From Chamaecyparis obtusa (taxonomy: Eukaryota; Streptophyta; Pinopsida; Cupressales; Cupressaceae), in assembly GCA_027943335.1 (NCBI GenBank), contig BSBK01008425.1, positions 310,001-374,000 of the forward strand: a stretch of 64,000 nucleotides of DNA. Reading direction: 5' to 3'. The first letter of the stretch is position 1, and each line of letters starts with the position of its first letter. The notes beneath the pieces are model-generated. The model saw only the letters and a list, made by a program, of their open reading frames with translations. It searched no databases and was not told the origin of the DNA. Below are positions 25,849 through 39,000 of the stretch, one piece after another. Made by a program: the position numbers and the translations under genes.

Positions 25849-26192
25849 TTATCCAGAAGTAGAAGGTGCGTCCATTGCGAATGCATCCACTACTTTATCA
25901 CTGACATTATCTTTCTTTACTTCCATCCAGATCTTGCTCGCATCTTTTGTAGCTTTCACAAACTTGACTTCTCTAGATTCATCCAATATTGATCCTTGAG
26001 ACTTATTAGGTCTTTCTTGTCTTTGCACTTGTGATCTGCAAAACTTTGAGATGTGTCCAGCCTTGTTACAAGAATGAAAAATGACTAGAGGCCTTATATT
26101 CCCTGGCGCATTGATGTGAGTTACCATATTGCATTGTCTAGCTATATGTGACCATTGTAATTGCATATCTAACATGTGATGTTCTGAGGAAT
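25849..26192 (-). pseudogene. Copia-G gag, second part: CCHC knuckles 3 and 4
   Basis: The minus strand encodes two further zinc knuckles. Knuckle 3 keeps its C-C-H-C spacing (ICNYNGHIARQC) but has a stop after its first Cys. Knuckle 4 (FHSCNKAGHISKFC) has Phe where the first Cys should be. The C-terminal tail is charged (EVKFVKATKDASKIWMEVKK). Knuckles bind RNA during packaging. This piece continues, in frame, the fragment at 46623-47389 when the solo LTR and everything inside it are removed. No protease motif follows. Confidence 0.75.
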
Positions 26193-26197
26193 TCTAA

Positions 26198-26649
26198 TAA
26201 TGAAATTAGGGTTTTGGGTCATGTTTTATTTTGGCCCTAACCTTAATTTTGAATTAGGGTTAGGGTTGGCCAATGGAGCCATATGTCATTTCCTTATTTT
26301 ATTTTATTTGAAATTTCTTTCAAACTCTGAAAGTCATTGATTATTTTATTATCTTGACTTTTTCCCTTTCTTTTTAAAATTGAATTTCTTTTTTTTACTA
26401 ATTACATCTGCCTTTTAGATTTTCAAGATTCCCTATTATTGGGGATTTGAAATGATTTTGGGCAATGATGTTATTTAGATTTTTATTTCAAAATTATAAA
26501 TTATGAGTGTTAATTTATGGTCCTTTCATTTATTTATTTAATTAATTGAGATTGTGTTAATGGATTTGTATTATTACGTTTCCATATTTATTTTTGAGCG
26601 TAAATTATTGATTTAATTAAGGATTAATTGATCCTTATAATTTAACCCT
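26198..26649. mobile_element. Probable solo LTR, left part
   Basis: With 46122-46622 it forms a ~950-bp AT-rich insert inside Copia-G gag. It is flanked by near-matching five-base repeats tctaa (26193-26197) and tccaa (46623-46627). Removing the insert plus one repeat leaves the gag frame open. The right end, gggcatgaca, resembles the chromovirus LTR end. The left end starts TAATG, perhaps a mutated TG. No internal region is present, which fits LTR-LTR recombination. Orientation is uncertain. It is split by Tat-N. Confidence 0.6.
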
Positions 26650-28210
26650 TGAATAGAGTAAAATAGTAGTATGGGTGCCAAAATGAATAGTGTGATATGA
26701 AAAGGGGAAATATGACATCTACTTCTAAATCCAAATTCCCAAAAGGGAGATCCAAATTGATCAACCAAAAGGTTAAAACACAAAAGAATCAATCTATGAA
26801 GAATATGAATGAAGGATAAAATCTTATATTTCATTATGAAGAGTGTATACTTAAAATATGAAATAAATGAAAGGAAAATACTAACCTCAAAATAGGGCAG
26901 ATCTAAAAAATACTAATTTCTGATGTCTGTGTGCAATTTTAGGCAATTCTTTAACCTGTTTCAGACTAGAAATGCCGAGATGGAGAAAACTTAGAAAAAT
27001 TTTGTCTTTCTACAAGTAGGTCATCCTTAACCTAGATAACGGGGCAAAAACTACCTTACTACTAGAGGTCATCCTTGACTTGAAATAGCTCCAATGGAAA
27101 ATCTATTCGCAGATCTCAAAAGTTTTTCGAAAAGGGTATCTAGATCCAAGATCCGATTTGCAGTCTTGTACCTGTACCTACAAGAAAAAAAGGTTTTTGT
27201 TGTTTGGATGGGGGATTTTCCTTGGTCAAACCCTAATTTAGGAATTAACCTTGAAATTGAATTGAAATTGTAATATGCATAAACAAAGTAAATGGAACTA
27301 TTCACCTTGCTTATGTTGAAGTCCTTATGGAGGATTCGAATCCTTGAATCCACAAGTATGGATGCTCCAAATGAATGTAGGATGTCTCCAATCAATGGCA
27401 CTAGATATTGAACACCAATCTTGAATGGATCTTTGCATAGGAAGAGGCTTGGATGAATGTGGATGGAGAAATCTTCAAGGGGTCTCCAAAGAGATTGACT
27501 CCTTCAATAACTAAAAATGGATCTCCTTGATGGATGCTTGAATGCTTGAACACTTGAATGCTTGGCTCGAAAATGAATTCTTTCTTTCTTTCTTTCCTTC
27601 TCCTTCTTTCTTGCACTTGAGAGCTTGATCATAACATTGCTTAGTCTTGTGATTACTTGATTGCAAAAGTAGATAATGAAAATTAGGGAGGAAGGCTTCC
27701 TTTTATAGTGATATAGGGCACAAATCTCTAGAGAAGGCTGACATTGGAGAATTAAATCTCAATTAACCTTAACCCATAGAAATGGACCCAAATTAAATGC
27801 AATTTAAGGATTTACCATTCTGAAACCTGAAATGGCCAACCTAGAAGTGGGAAAAGAAATATTTTTGAAACCTGACATCCCGTGATTCTTAGAAATCTGA
27901 CAAATTGGACCTGGGGTCAGGGATGAGGTAGAAACTTCCCTTGGTTAGGGTTGAGGTCATCCCTAACCTAGGTCAGGTTCTAGGTCATCCTTGACCCTAC
28001 TAGGTCACCTTTGACCCAGACAGTCAGAAACTCCAGATTCTTAGAGAAAACTGTCCAAAAAAGGCTGGAAATGAGGAGAGAAGCATAACAAGGGGAAAAA
28101 AATTAGATACAAGAAAAGACCCTATCAAGGGGCCTAACATGACCCCATAACACTCACTCAGAGGGCTAAATTCTCTTAACATATAAATGCTTCCATTTTA
28201 AGATGATAAA
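26650..28210 (-). repeat. 3' LTR of Tat-N
   Basis: 1561 bp, matching 44536-46121. It contains a cluster of 'aggtcatccttgacc'-like repeats (27940-28020) and a ttctttctttctttc microsatellite near 27580. Confidence 0.88.
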
Positions 28211-28519
28211 TTAAGCCCCCAGTCCCCACTTTAGCAAGAGTATGGACTCGATGCAAACTCTTGGTAAAGGAGATCAAAATGAAAAGATAATCTTATCATA
28301 ATCAAAGGGACAAAGGAAACCTCAAGCCCCCAAGGAATCAAGTCTTCACCAACTCCAAGATCAAAATAAGAGAGACATCTCTAGAGAGAGAGAAAGAGAG
28401 AGGGAGTGTGATTATCTTGCCCAATGAGAACTTATGTCCCATTGTGAACCACACAAGGAAACAACGCAACTAGAAAGATGGAATTGAACCACCTAGTGAA
28501 TGTGGCTATTCACTAGTCA
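28211..28519 (-). other. Tat-N 3' internal end and polypurine tract
   Basis: On the element strand gtggggactgggggctta at 28212-28229 precedes the 3' LTR. The rest has a short GA-rich run (28381-28403) and no gene. Bases 28515-28519 (agtca) are the chromovirus target duplication. Confidence 0.8.
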
Positions 28520-31500
28520 TGTCATGCCCCGCAAGGGAACTAGGAAGAGAACAAAGATTCTCTTTGTAAAGAAAACCTAAGCAAAAATTTATTTATTTTT
28601 TTAAATTTTCAAAACAATAATATGAACAAAACCTAAACTTAGTTTCCTCCAAGGTTCCCTTTTATTTAATGCATGATTCATTTAAGGCCATTAAGTAAAC
28701 TAAGAACAAGATAAAGTTCTCAAAACAAATTACATCATATCTTTAAGAAATACAAAATATTTTCATTTCAACTTTCCATTTAAACATCTATATTCCTAAG
28801 TATCCTTTATGAACAATATAACTTTTTAAAATCAAATAAAACTCATCTAAATACATTGCACATATACTACATAACTTGGAATGTTACAAAATCCTTTTTC
28901 TTTTCCAACATACATCTTAAACATAAAGTTCACATTTCCCTTTTCCCTTTTTCCTAAGTCTACCCATACATCATTTTGAATCACATCAATGATTACATTA
29001 CATTCATCTCCTCATGGGAGGTAACAATAATTTTACAAAATGAAATATAATTACAAAGCCTTCATTCTTCAAAACTGGTACATAAGCAAGCATGAATCTC
29101 CAAACACTGCATCCGCCAAAAGATACCTCGATAAAAGATTTACCACCCAACCATGTGGATACCTAAAAGGCCCACTCCCCTGTGCTAGGAGATAAACACC
29201 AAGCCCACAAAGAAGTAACTTACTGGGTTTTTTTACAAAGGGTTGAATAACAATTCCACAAATGAGGTTCACTTCACAAGGGTTCTAAGGTTTGGCTAGA
29301 AAATCCTAAGCAACAACCTAAGTGAGTGTCATCGCATAGCCCTCACCCCTTGGGTTGTCCTGGTACTAGCCACACTGGGCCCCCGCCCCCAAGTAGGCAC
29401 ATGCGGAATCGAATGCCTTTCGTACAGACAAGCACCATTCGATCGTACCTACGCATAGGTACCTTCTCCCACTCCCATCCATAGCCTTTACTAGCACTAA
29501 TGGCATGGGTGAGGAACATTTAATCTTTTTAATGTTTTAACCCATTCCCATAAGTTTAATTAAGTTTTCACTTGTTAAATAACTCTTCAGTCGGTTATCC
29601 TTGTCTAGCCACTTTAGGGCCCCGGCCCCGCACTGAGAGCCACTCACTTAGGGGTTCTTAGGTTTCCTACCCTTAACCCACATGTCACAATCACATCACA
29701 AACATAGTAAAACATATCATAAACACATTTGTAAGACTACATCAAAGAGTAGAAACTAATAAGATAGTTTATGAACGTTTAGGGAAATTAGGAACGTTTA
29801 AGGATATTTAGAATGTCCTGATCCTTTAGACAACCCTAACCCTAACCTACCCTATTAAGGCATCTAAATGCACTGGATATAACCTCTGCCAAACACATTT
29901 AAGGTTTTCACAAATTTCCATACGCCAAAATAATGCTTCTTAGATTTCAGTCTAGGCCTGACATTTGACTAATCTTGAAATTTGGCTAAGTCTGGTTTTA
30001 TGAAAATCTAAAATCTAAAAAATCACAAATTTATAAACTAAACTATACTATGAAATTCCTACTAAATAATAACATAATTTAATAGAAATTTTAATATTCC
30101 AAATTTAATATTCACTAAAAACAAACTACCACAAAATAATAAAAGAAAACAAAATAGATTTAAAGTCATTTTTAAATAGGCTATTTAGTATTTCATTATT
30201 TTATTTTCCTCCTACAATCTCTCCTTATTTTTCTCCTATATTTCCTCCTTATTATTTTCCTATAATTTCTCCTATATTTCCTCCTTATTATTCTCCTATA
30301 ATTTCTCCTATATTTTACTAAAAGTTTAAATGATTTTACTAAATGTTATTGACATTTTATTATATTATATTTTTTTAAAAATAAAAATAAAACATAACTC
30401 AAATGTTTTATTTTTACATATATATTTCAGAAACCAAAATAATATTTATATTGTATAAACGTCACCAAATGAATTCATATTAAAATGTTAAAATGTTTGT
30501 ATTGATAGAATATTAAATGACGGAATAATATAATAATATATCATTTGTTTTATTTTTACATATATATTTCAGAAACCAAAATAATATTTATATTGTATAA
30601 ACGTCACCAAATGAATTCATATTAAAATGTTAAAATGTTTGTATTGATAGAATATTAAATGACAGAATAATATAATAATATAGCATTTGTTTTATTTTTA
30701 CATATATATTTCAGAAACCAAAATAATATTTATATTGTATAAACGTCACCAAATGAATTCATATTAAAATGTTAAAATGTTTGTATTGATAGAATATTAA
30801 ATGACGGAATAATATAATAATATAGCATTTGTATTACACTAATACAACATTTGTATAATGTACAGACGATTGACAAAATAATATCATACTACACACACTA
30901 TTACCAATAATGCAATGATGTTTCACATATTATAATAATACATTTAATACTTCAACATTTTGTAATAATACGTTATTGCAGAATACATTAATCTATCAAC
31001 CGTCTGCAATAATATACTATTACAGAACACATTAATATATTCACCCTACACCATACAATAATAATACGACATTACACCTATGTTTTGCAATAATAACACA
31101 CATACAAAAACTTTCAACCAATCTAAAAATCACATTCATACTATTAAATTAAACCTATTTCTCAGGATGGAATCCAACCTGGAGTCCTGCGGAATCCGGT
31201 TGATGAAGATGAATCCTTCCTCTCTATCTCTTTCCAGCAAGCCTCAAACTCTTCCTGGATGAACTCTCCAGCCTTTATTTTCCAAAATCCAAATGCCAAA
31301 CTTTTCTGAATCTCCCCCAAATTTTTCTCTGGCCATCATAATATATATCTCTCTCTCTCTATATATATATATTTTCCTCCCCCCCCTTACACAAGAAATC
31401 TTCCGGTAAATAAAATGGAGGTGGTGGTTGCACGGGTAAACCAATTGTGCAACCATCCCAACCTCTCACCCGTTAATAATATAGTTAATAATATGGTTAA

Positions 31501-32637
31501 TAATATGGTTTGTAAAACCATTCCCGTAAGGGGTAATCATATTTTATTTAATAAGGTTTTAATTTTATTTTTTTTGTCTCCTAAATTTAAGGATGACAAA
31601 ATAGAGAATATATTCTTAAATATTAATTTCCTAACTTACTTAGCCATGGTAATAGAATTTACCAATCCTATTTTCCACTAATAAGAATAACATAAGAATA
31701 ATTTCCTTCACACAAATAATTAATTTATTATATAATAATATATATTAATATATGTATTCATAGGTATATGTGTGCACCCATATGCTTATGGTACATATAC
31801 CATAAATCATACACATTATTATTAATATTAAATATTAAAATAACATTATTATAAAATATATTATTTATTATTAATGATATTAAATCTCACGATTTAAATC
31901 ACATACCAACTCGTTCACACTAGTATGCATATACGTAACTTTTAATAATGATAAATTACTAAGTCATACCTATCAAAAATCTACTTACAACTTTGAACAT
32001 GCCATGAAGACAAGAACTAGCTACTAGATCCACAAATCAACCAACTACAAGATCGCATAATGCCTCCACACAAGGGACTAACTCGACACCTCCCACCTAA
32101 GGGTAAAAGGATCAAAGGTGAGGTTTCTTCCTGTGGAACCTGGTGATATCTCCGTAACAACAACAACGATCAAGGATTTTGAGAGATCGCTCAGACCTGT
32201 GAAGCCAGGTGGAGACGATACCCGGTACCTGCAATCCTGCATCACCAAGAAGAGATACATACATATACATATGGATATACAAATCAAATATATGCAAGTA
32301 GATGACTAGGATCGATACATCGTGTGGACCTCAACTGAGTGAGTAACTATGACTTCATCCCGAGTCATAAAAACACATCAGTCACATATCCATGCAACAT
32401 AGAAGATCATGATAATGGTTAGTATTTAAATCATTGGGTTAGATCCATAAGACATATAAAAATAGATGATTTTCAAATCTCATAAACATATAAATGATAT
32501 AACCATAAATGAGCATATTAATCATCTGATAAACATAACATCATCCATAAAGCATAAACGTAAATGTATAGTCCTAACCATCACAATAGAATGTCCAAAT
32601 CAGAAAGTCCAAGTATCAGCATAGGAGAGGTATTACA
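28520..32637 (-). repeat. 3' LTR of the chromovirus (4118 bp)
   Basis: Nearly identical to 36075-40194. It contains three tandem 142-bp units, a tcctcctta/tttctcctata-rich stretch (30207-30315), a ct/ta microsatellite (31341-31372) and a short telomere-like run (ccctaaccctaacc near 29824). The short ORFs inside it are repeated in the other LTR only because the LTRs are copies. I see no gene. Confidence 0.95.
30404..30829. repeat. Three tandem 142-bp units in the chromovirus 3' LTR
   Basis: Units start at 30404, 30546 and 30688, each beginning tgttttatttttacatatat. They differ by a few bases. The same array is in the other LTR (37959-38384). Confidence 0.95.
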
Positions 32638-32655
32638 TCCTCCCCCCCTAGAGTT
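32638..32655 (-). other. Polypurine tract of the chromovirus
   Basis: On the element strand, the purine-rich sequence ctaggggggaggga-like (plus strand tcctccccccctagag) lies against the 3' LTR start TGTAATACC. Confidence 0.85.
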
Positions 32656-32659
32656 AGGC

Positions 32660-35600
32660 TTACTCCTGGAAGCCTACAAATAAATATGGATAGGCATCTC
32701 TAAGCCTAGAAGCATCTTCCCATGTGGTGGAAGACTCATCATTGGGGTCCCATTGGACCCTTGCTTGCTCTATGGTTTGACCCCTGAGGGTCAGTGTCTT
32801 CTACTCCAAAATGCGTACCGGCTCTAAAGCTAGCTGCCCGTCCGCTACCTGTAATGCATTCCAATCCACCTTCATTGCCTAGCATTAAGATTAGGTTGGG
32901 AGAAGATGTACTGAAGACTTCTATGATCTGTTTGGAGTTCAAACTTGTGACCCAACAGAAAGTGTCTCCATTTCACCAAGGCATGTACGACTGTTGCTAG
33001 TTCGAGATCGTGGGTGGGGTAGTTGAGCTCATGATCCTTGAGTTTCCTTGTCTCATAAGCCATGACTTTTCCTTCTTACATAAGAACTACCCCGATCCCT
33101 TCTAGAGAAGCATCAGTGCATACTACAAAATTTTCGGATGGTTCAGGAACTACCAAGATTGGGGCACTGGTTAATCTGTCTTTCAAGGTTTGGAAAGCGG
33201 CCTCACATTTTTCTGACCAAACAAACTTCTTACCCTTCCTTTGAAGTGAAGTAATGGGGTGAGCAACCTGAGAAAAAATCTTTGACAAACCTTCTGTAAT
33301 ACCCGGCTAATCCCATAAAACTGCGAACCTCAAGAACATTAGTTGGAGTTGGCCACTCCACTATAGCTTGAATCTTATCTGGGTCAATAGCAATGCCATT
33401 TCCTGATATGACATGCCCAAGATACTTAACCTTAGTCTGAAAGAATTCACACTTTTCAGCATTAGCATACAGTTGGTTCTCCCTAAGGCATTGCAATACT
33501 TGCCAAAGATGAACCTCGTGTTCTTCAAGAGTTTTGGAGTAAACCAAGATATCATCTAAGAATACTATCACAATTTGTCCAAGTAGGTTCTAAACACTCC
33601 ATTCATCAGGTTCATGAATACGAAAGGAGCATTTGTTAACCCAAAAGGTACCACAGTGAACTCATAATGGCCATACCTGGTGCGAAAAGCTGTTTGATTA
33701 ATATCAGCTTCTTGAATCCTGAGTTGATGATAGCCTGACTTGAGATCTATTTTAGAGAATATTTTTTCCCCCTTCATCTGATCAAATAGGTCATCAATGC
33801 GAGGTAGGGGATACCAATTTTTGATGGTAACCTTGTTCAGTTGATGATAGTCAATACATAATCGGAGGGATCCATCTTTCTTCTTTACAAATATCACTGG
33901 CGCTCCCCAAGGTGATACACTAGGTCTTATAAACCCTTTTCCTAAAAGTTCTTCTAGCTAAACCTTGAGTTCCTCAAGTTCTTGTGTGGTCATACGGTAC
34001 AGAGCTTTGGAAATTGGTTCTGCTCCTGGCACCAAATCAATTCGGAAATCTATGTCTCTCTTGGGTGGCATCCTTGGAATTCCTTTTCGAAAAACATCCA
34101 AGTATTCCTGTAAAAGGGGGTGATCTAATGATATCTCCCTACTCTCTTCTTGATCTAAATCCTCCATTGTGACTGCAAAAAGTTGGCATTCTTTGCGCAT
34201 GCACCTCTTAAGCTGCATCGCGGAAATCATGTGGAGAGAGATGGATGATTGAACCCCAATAATCTTCTTAGGTTTCCCTGAGTCATCAGTGCATTGAACA
34301 CTTTTGTTTCGACAATCTAAAGTGGCTTTGTGAGCATCCAACCAATCCATGCCCAACACTACTCCATATGATCCTAAAGGAATCACTCTAAGATCCACTA
34401 AGGTAGAGAAAGGTCCAAGTTCCAAACTACAACTTTGAACGCAGGAGTCAAAGACTACTCTTGCCCCGGAGGCTAGTTCAACCTGCCACCTATCTTCCTG
34501 CCTTACTGCCTTCAGCCCACATTGCTCTACTAAAAAGGATGAAATAAAAGAATCCGTTGCTCCTGAATCAAACAAAACGGTGGTAGAGATACCCTTTAAC
34601 AAACCTGGAGTTTCAATAACTGCCCCCTGATAATTGGCTTGCCCATGGTTTACAGTAGAAAACACTTGATGAGATCTGCCTGAGTTACCTACTGTAGGTT
34701 CAGAAGTGGCCTGTCTAAAACTAACTGCTGGAGAAGATTTCTGAGGGCAATTAACTGCAATGTGCCCATGTTGCCCACAAGAGTAACATCCAGTGTTTTT
34801 GACAAAATTCCTCCCTGCAGTAGGTGCACTAGATTGCTGGTAGCTACCCTGACTAGAGTTCTGAGGCATACTCTGAGCTGGTAGACGGTTTGGGAATTGT
34901 TTTTCACGTAGCCAGTTGCGAGGATTATTAGATTAAGAACCCCCACTTTTACTTTTGTTTCCATTTTGATTGTTGCTATTGTTGTTGCTGACGAATTTCC
35001 TTTTCTGTTGGTTCTGATTCCCCTTAGGCGGATAGTTCTTAGGTGTGCCTTGAAATTGATTCCCTGACCCAACCTAGAAAGTATTGCCACCTTGGCCACT
35101 GGTTCGGCTTCCTAACCCCAAGGCTATAGTTTGTTCTTCAAGACAAGCCTTAATGACTGCATCATTTATAGTCTGAGGTTCAAACATTCTTACACTACAG
35201 GCCAAGCGACTGTTGAGACCTCTAAGAAAGTGTTGAGTTAACATAGGTTCATCATCCTTAAACCCTGAATATGGCTTGAGTTCCAAGAACTTCCTCTCAT
35301 AGTCATCCACTGACATATTAAGCTGTCTTAGAGTATGAAATTCTTCGGCTCTTTCCCGCCTCCAATGGTCAGATAGAAATTTAGCTCGAAAAAGTTCTAG
35401 GAATAGTTCCCAAGAGAGGGTGGTGATGTCTAAGTGAAGTTTCTCTCTTTCTGTTTCCCACCATGTGGATGAAAAGTCTCTAAGGTGAATGACTGCAAAC
35501 CGGGCTTTGGTATTACTGTGGTATGGGTGCATGGAGAAAAGCCTTTCTAATTCTAGCAACCAAGTTTGTGCGGAAGTTCCACATTGTGTTCCCTTAAATG

Positions 35601-35928
35601 GGTTTGTTTTGGTTCTAAGGAGATCCCGCATATGAGAAGCCCGTAGGGCATCCTCTTCCAATGTCTGGTCTCTCCTCCTAGGACTTCTTTCTCTTTCCTC
35701 ATTGTGAGTGCTACTCTCCCCATGTTGGCCTCTATCCTGCCCTGCCTCTAACCTCTGAAGGATTTTTTGTAGTAATTCTGCTACTTGGGCTCCCTGAAAA
35801 TCTCCTGATTGATTGTTAGATTGTTCCCCTTGTTCCTCATATTGTTCTTCTTCATGAGAACTTTCATGTTGAGATCTAGGAGGGGCATTTTGGGCACCTC
35901 CTCTTTGACCACAGGTTATGGGTGGCAT
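32660..35928 (-). pseudogene. Chromovirus gag-pol, integrase deleted and frame broken
   Basis: ATG 35928 begins gag (MPPITCGQRGG). The capsid core is near 35200-35600 (WLLELERLFSMHPYH; AEEFHTLRQLNMSVDDYE). A CCHC knuckle CYSCGQHGHIAVNC lies near 34770, protease LFDSGATDSFIS near 34560, RT from about 33950 with FLDD near 33555, and RNase H with its three acidic positions (CTDASLEG, DLELATVV, QTDHRSLQ) to about 32870. There the sequence jumps straight to a chromodomain-like tail (LEPVRILE, then TTWEDASRLRDAYP), ending at a stop at 32660-32662. So late RNase H and all of integrase are gone. Further damage: two stops between capsid and knuckle, a stop near 33957, a one-base shift just before FLDD, another near 33280, and stops in RNase H. 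Not functional. Confidence 0.93.
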
Positions 35929-36059
35929 CCTGCCATGAGTTAAGAAGAATGATGAGTTTATGGTTTTTATTTTTTTTATTTTGAGTTTTCCTAAGATGTA
36001 GTACGAGTTTTAAGGTACATGGACCCAATTTCTTTAGGTCCCAGTGTAGTAACTTAGTT

Positions 36060-36070
36060 CTTTGATACCA
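36060..36070 (-). other. Primer-binding site of the chromovirus
   Basis: On the element strand tggtatcaaag lies four bases from the 5' LTR. It is an initiator-Met tRNA type site with one change from tggtatcagag. Confidence 0.85.
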
Positions 36071-36074
36071 AAGA

Positions 36075-39000
36075 TGTCATGCCCCGCAAGGGAACCAGGA
36101 AGAGAACAAAGATTCTCTTTGTAAAGAAAACCTAAGCAAAAATTTATTTATTTTTTTAAATTTTCAAAACAATAATATGAACAAAACCTAAACTTAGTTT
36201 CCTCCAAGGTTCCCTTTTATTTAATGCATGATTCATTTAAGGCCATTAAGTAAACTAAGAACAAGATAAAGTTCTCAAAACAAATTACATCATATCTTTA
36301 AGAAATACAAAATATTTTCATTTCAACTTTCCATTTAAACATCTATATTCCTAAGTATCCTTTATGAACAATATAACTTTTTAAAATCAAATAAAACTCA
36401 TCTAAATACATTGCACATATACTACATAACTTGGAATGTTACAAAATCCTTTTTCTTTTCCAACATACATCTTAAACATAAAGTTCACATTTCCCTTTTC
36501 CCTTTTTCCTAAGTCTACCCATACATCATTTTGAATCACATCAATGATTACATTACATTCATCTCCTCATGGGAGGTAACAATAATTTTACAAAATGAAA
36601 TATAATTACAAAGCCTTCATTCTTCAAAATTGGTACATAAGCAAGCATGAATCTCCAAACACTGCATCTGCCAAAAGATACCTCGATAAAAGATTTACCA
36701 CCCAACCATGTGGATACCTAAAAGGCCCACTCCCCCGTGCTAGGAGATAAACTCCAAGCCCACAAAGAAGTAACTTATTGGGTTTTTTTACAAAGGGTTG
36801 AATAACAATTCCACAAATGAGGTTCACTTCACAAGGGTTCTAAGGTTTGGCTAGAAAATCCTAAGCAACAACCTAAGTGAGTGTCATCGCATAGCCCTCA
36901 CCCCTTGGGTTGTCCTGGTACTAGCCACACTGGGCCCCGGCTCCCAAGTAGGCACATGCGGAATCGAATGCCTTTCGTACAGACAAGCGCCATTCGATCG
37001 TACCTACGCATAGGTACCTTCTCCCACTCCCATCCATAGCCTTTACTAGCACTAATGGCATGGGTGAGGCACATTTAATCTTTTTAATGTTTTAACCCAT
37101 TCCCATAAGTTTAATTAAGTTTTCACTTGTTAAATAACTCTTCAGTCGGTTATCCTTGTCTAGCCACTTTAGGGCCCCGTCCCCGCACTGAGAGCCACTC
37201 ACTTAGGGGTTCTTAGGTTTCCTACCCTTAACCCACATGTTACAATCACATCACAAACATAGTAAAACATATCATAAACACATTTGTAAGACTACATCAA
37301 AGAGTAGAAACTAATAAGATAGTTTATGAACGTTTAGGGAAATTAGGAACGTTTAAGGATATTTAGAATGTCCTGATCCTTTATACAACCCTAACCCTAA
37401 CCTACCCTATTAAGGCATCTAAATGCACTGGATATAACCTCTGCCAAACACATTTAAGGTTTTCACAAATTTCCATATGCCAAAATAATGCTTCTTAGAT
37501 TTCAGTCTAGGCCTGACATTTGACTAATCTTGAAATTTGGCTAAGTCTGGTTTTATGAAAATCTAAAATCTAAAAAATCACAAATTTATAAACTAAACTA
37601 TACTATGAAATTCCTACTAAATAATAACTAAATTTAATAGAAATTTCAATATTCCAAATTTAATATTCACTAAAAACAAACTACCACAAAATAATAAAAG
37701 AAAACAAAATAGATTTAAAGTCATTTTTAAATAGGCTATTTAGTATTTCATTATTTTATTTTCCTCCTACAATCTCTCCTTATTTTTCTCCTATATTTCC
37801 TCCTTATTATTTTCCTATAATTTCTCCTATATTTCCTCCTTATTATTCTCCTATAATTTCTCCTATATTTTACTAAAAGTTTAAATGATTTTACTAAATG
37901 TTATTGACATTTTATTTTATTATATTTTTTTAAAAATAAAAATAAAACATAACTCAAATGTTTTATTTTTACATATATATTTTAGAAACCAAAATAATAT
38001 TTATATTGTATAAACGTCACCAAATGAATTCATATTAAAATGTTAAAATGTTTGTATTGATAGAATATTAAATGACAGAATAATATAAGAATATAGCATT
38101 TGTTTTATTTTTACATATATATTTCAGAAACCAAAATAATATTTATATTGTATAAACGTCACCAAATGAATTCATATTAAAATGTTAAAATGTTTGTATT
38201 GATAGAATATTAAATGACGGAATAATATAATAATATAGCATTTGTTTTATTTTTACATATATATTTTAGAAACCAAAATAATATTTATATTGTATAAACG
38301 TCACCAAATGAATTCATATTAAAATGTTAAAATGTTTGTATTGATAGAATATTAAATGATGGAATAATATAATAATATAGCATTTGTATTACACTAATAC
38401 AACATTTGTATAATGTACAGACGATTGACAAAATAATATCATACTACACACACTATTACCAATAATGCAATGATGTTTCACATATTATAATAATACATTT
38501 AATACTTCAACATTCTGTAATAATACGTTATTGCAGAATACATTAATCTATCAACCGTCTGCAATAATATACTATTACAGAACACATTAATATATTCACC
38601 CTACACCATACAATAATAATACGACATTACACCTATGTTTTGCAATAATAACACACATACAAAAACTTTCAACCAATCTAAAAATCACATTCATACTATT
38701 AAATTAAACCTATTTCTCAGGATGGAATCCAACCTGGAGTCCTTCGGAATCTGGTTGATGAAGATGAATCCTTCCTCTCTGTCTCTTTCCAGCAAGCCTC
38801 AAACTCTTCCTGGATGAACTCTCCAGCCTTTATTTTCCAAAATCCAAATGCCAAACTTTTCTGAATCTCCCCCAAATTTTTCTCTGGCCATCATAATATA
38901 TATATCTCTCTCTCTCTCTATATATATATATTCCTCCCCCCCCTTACACAAGAAATCTTTCGGTAAATAAAATGGAGGTGGTGGTTGCACGGGTAAACCA

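Noticed and set aside
25849..26175. Stand-alone cellular zinc-finger protein
   Set aside because: The CCHC spacing, a stop in one knuckle and frame continuity with 46623-47389 mark it as gag of Copia-G.
29820..29845. Telomere-like ccctaaccctaacc
   Set aside because: Only two to three units, inside an LTR and present in its partner near 37385. Not a telomere or interstitial array.
30404..30829. CRISPR-like array
   Set aside because: The 142-bp units are contiguous with no spacers, in an LTR of a plant element.
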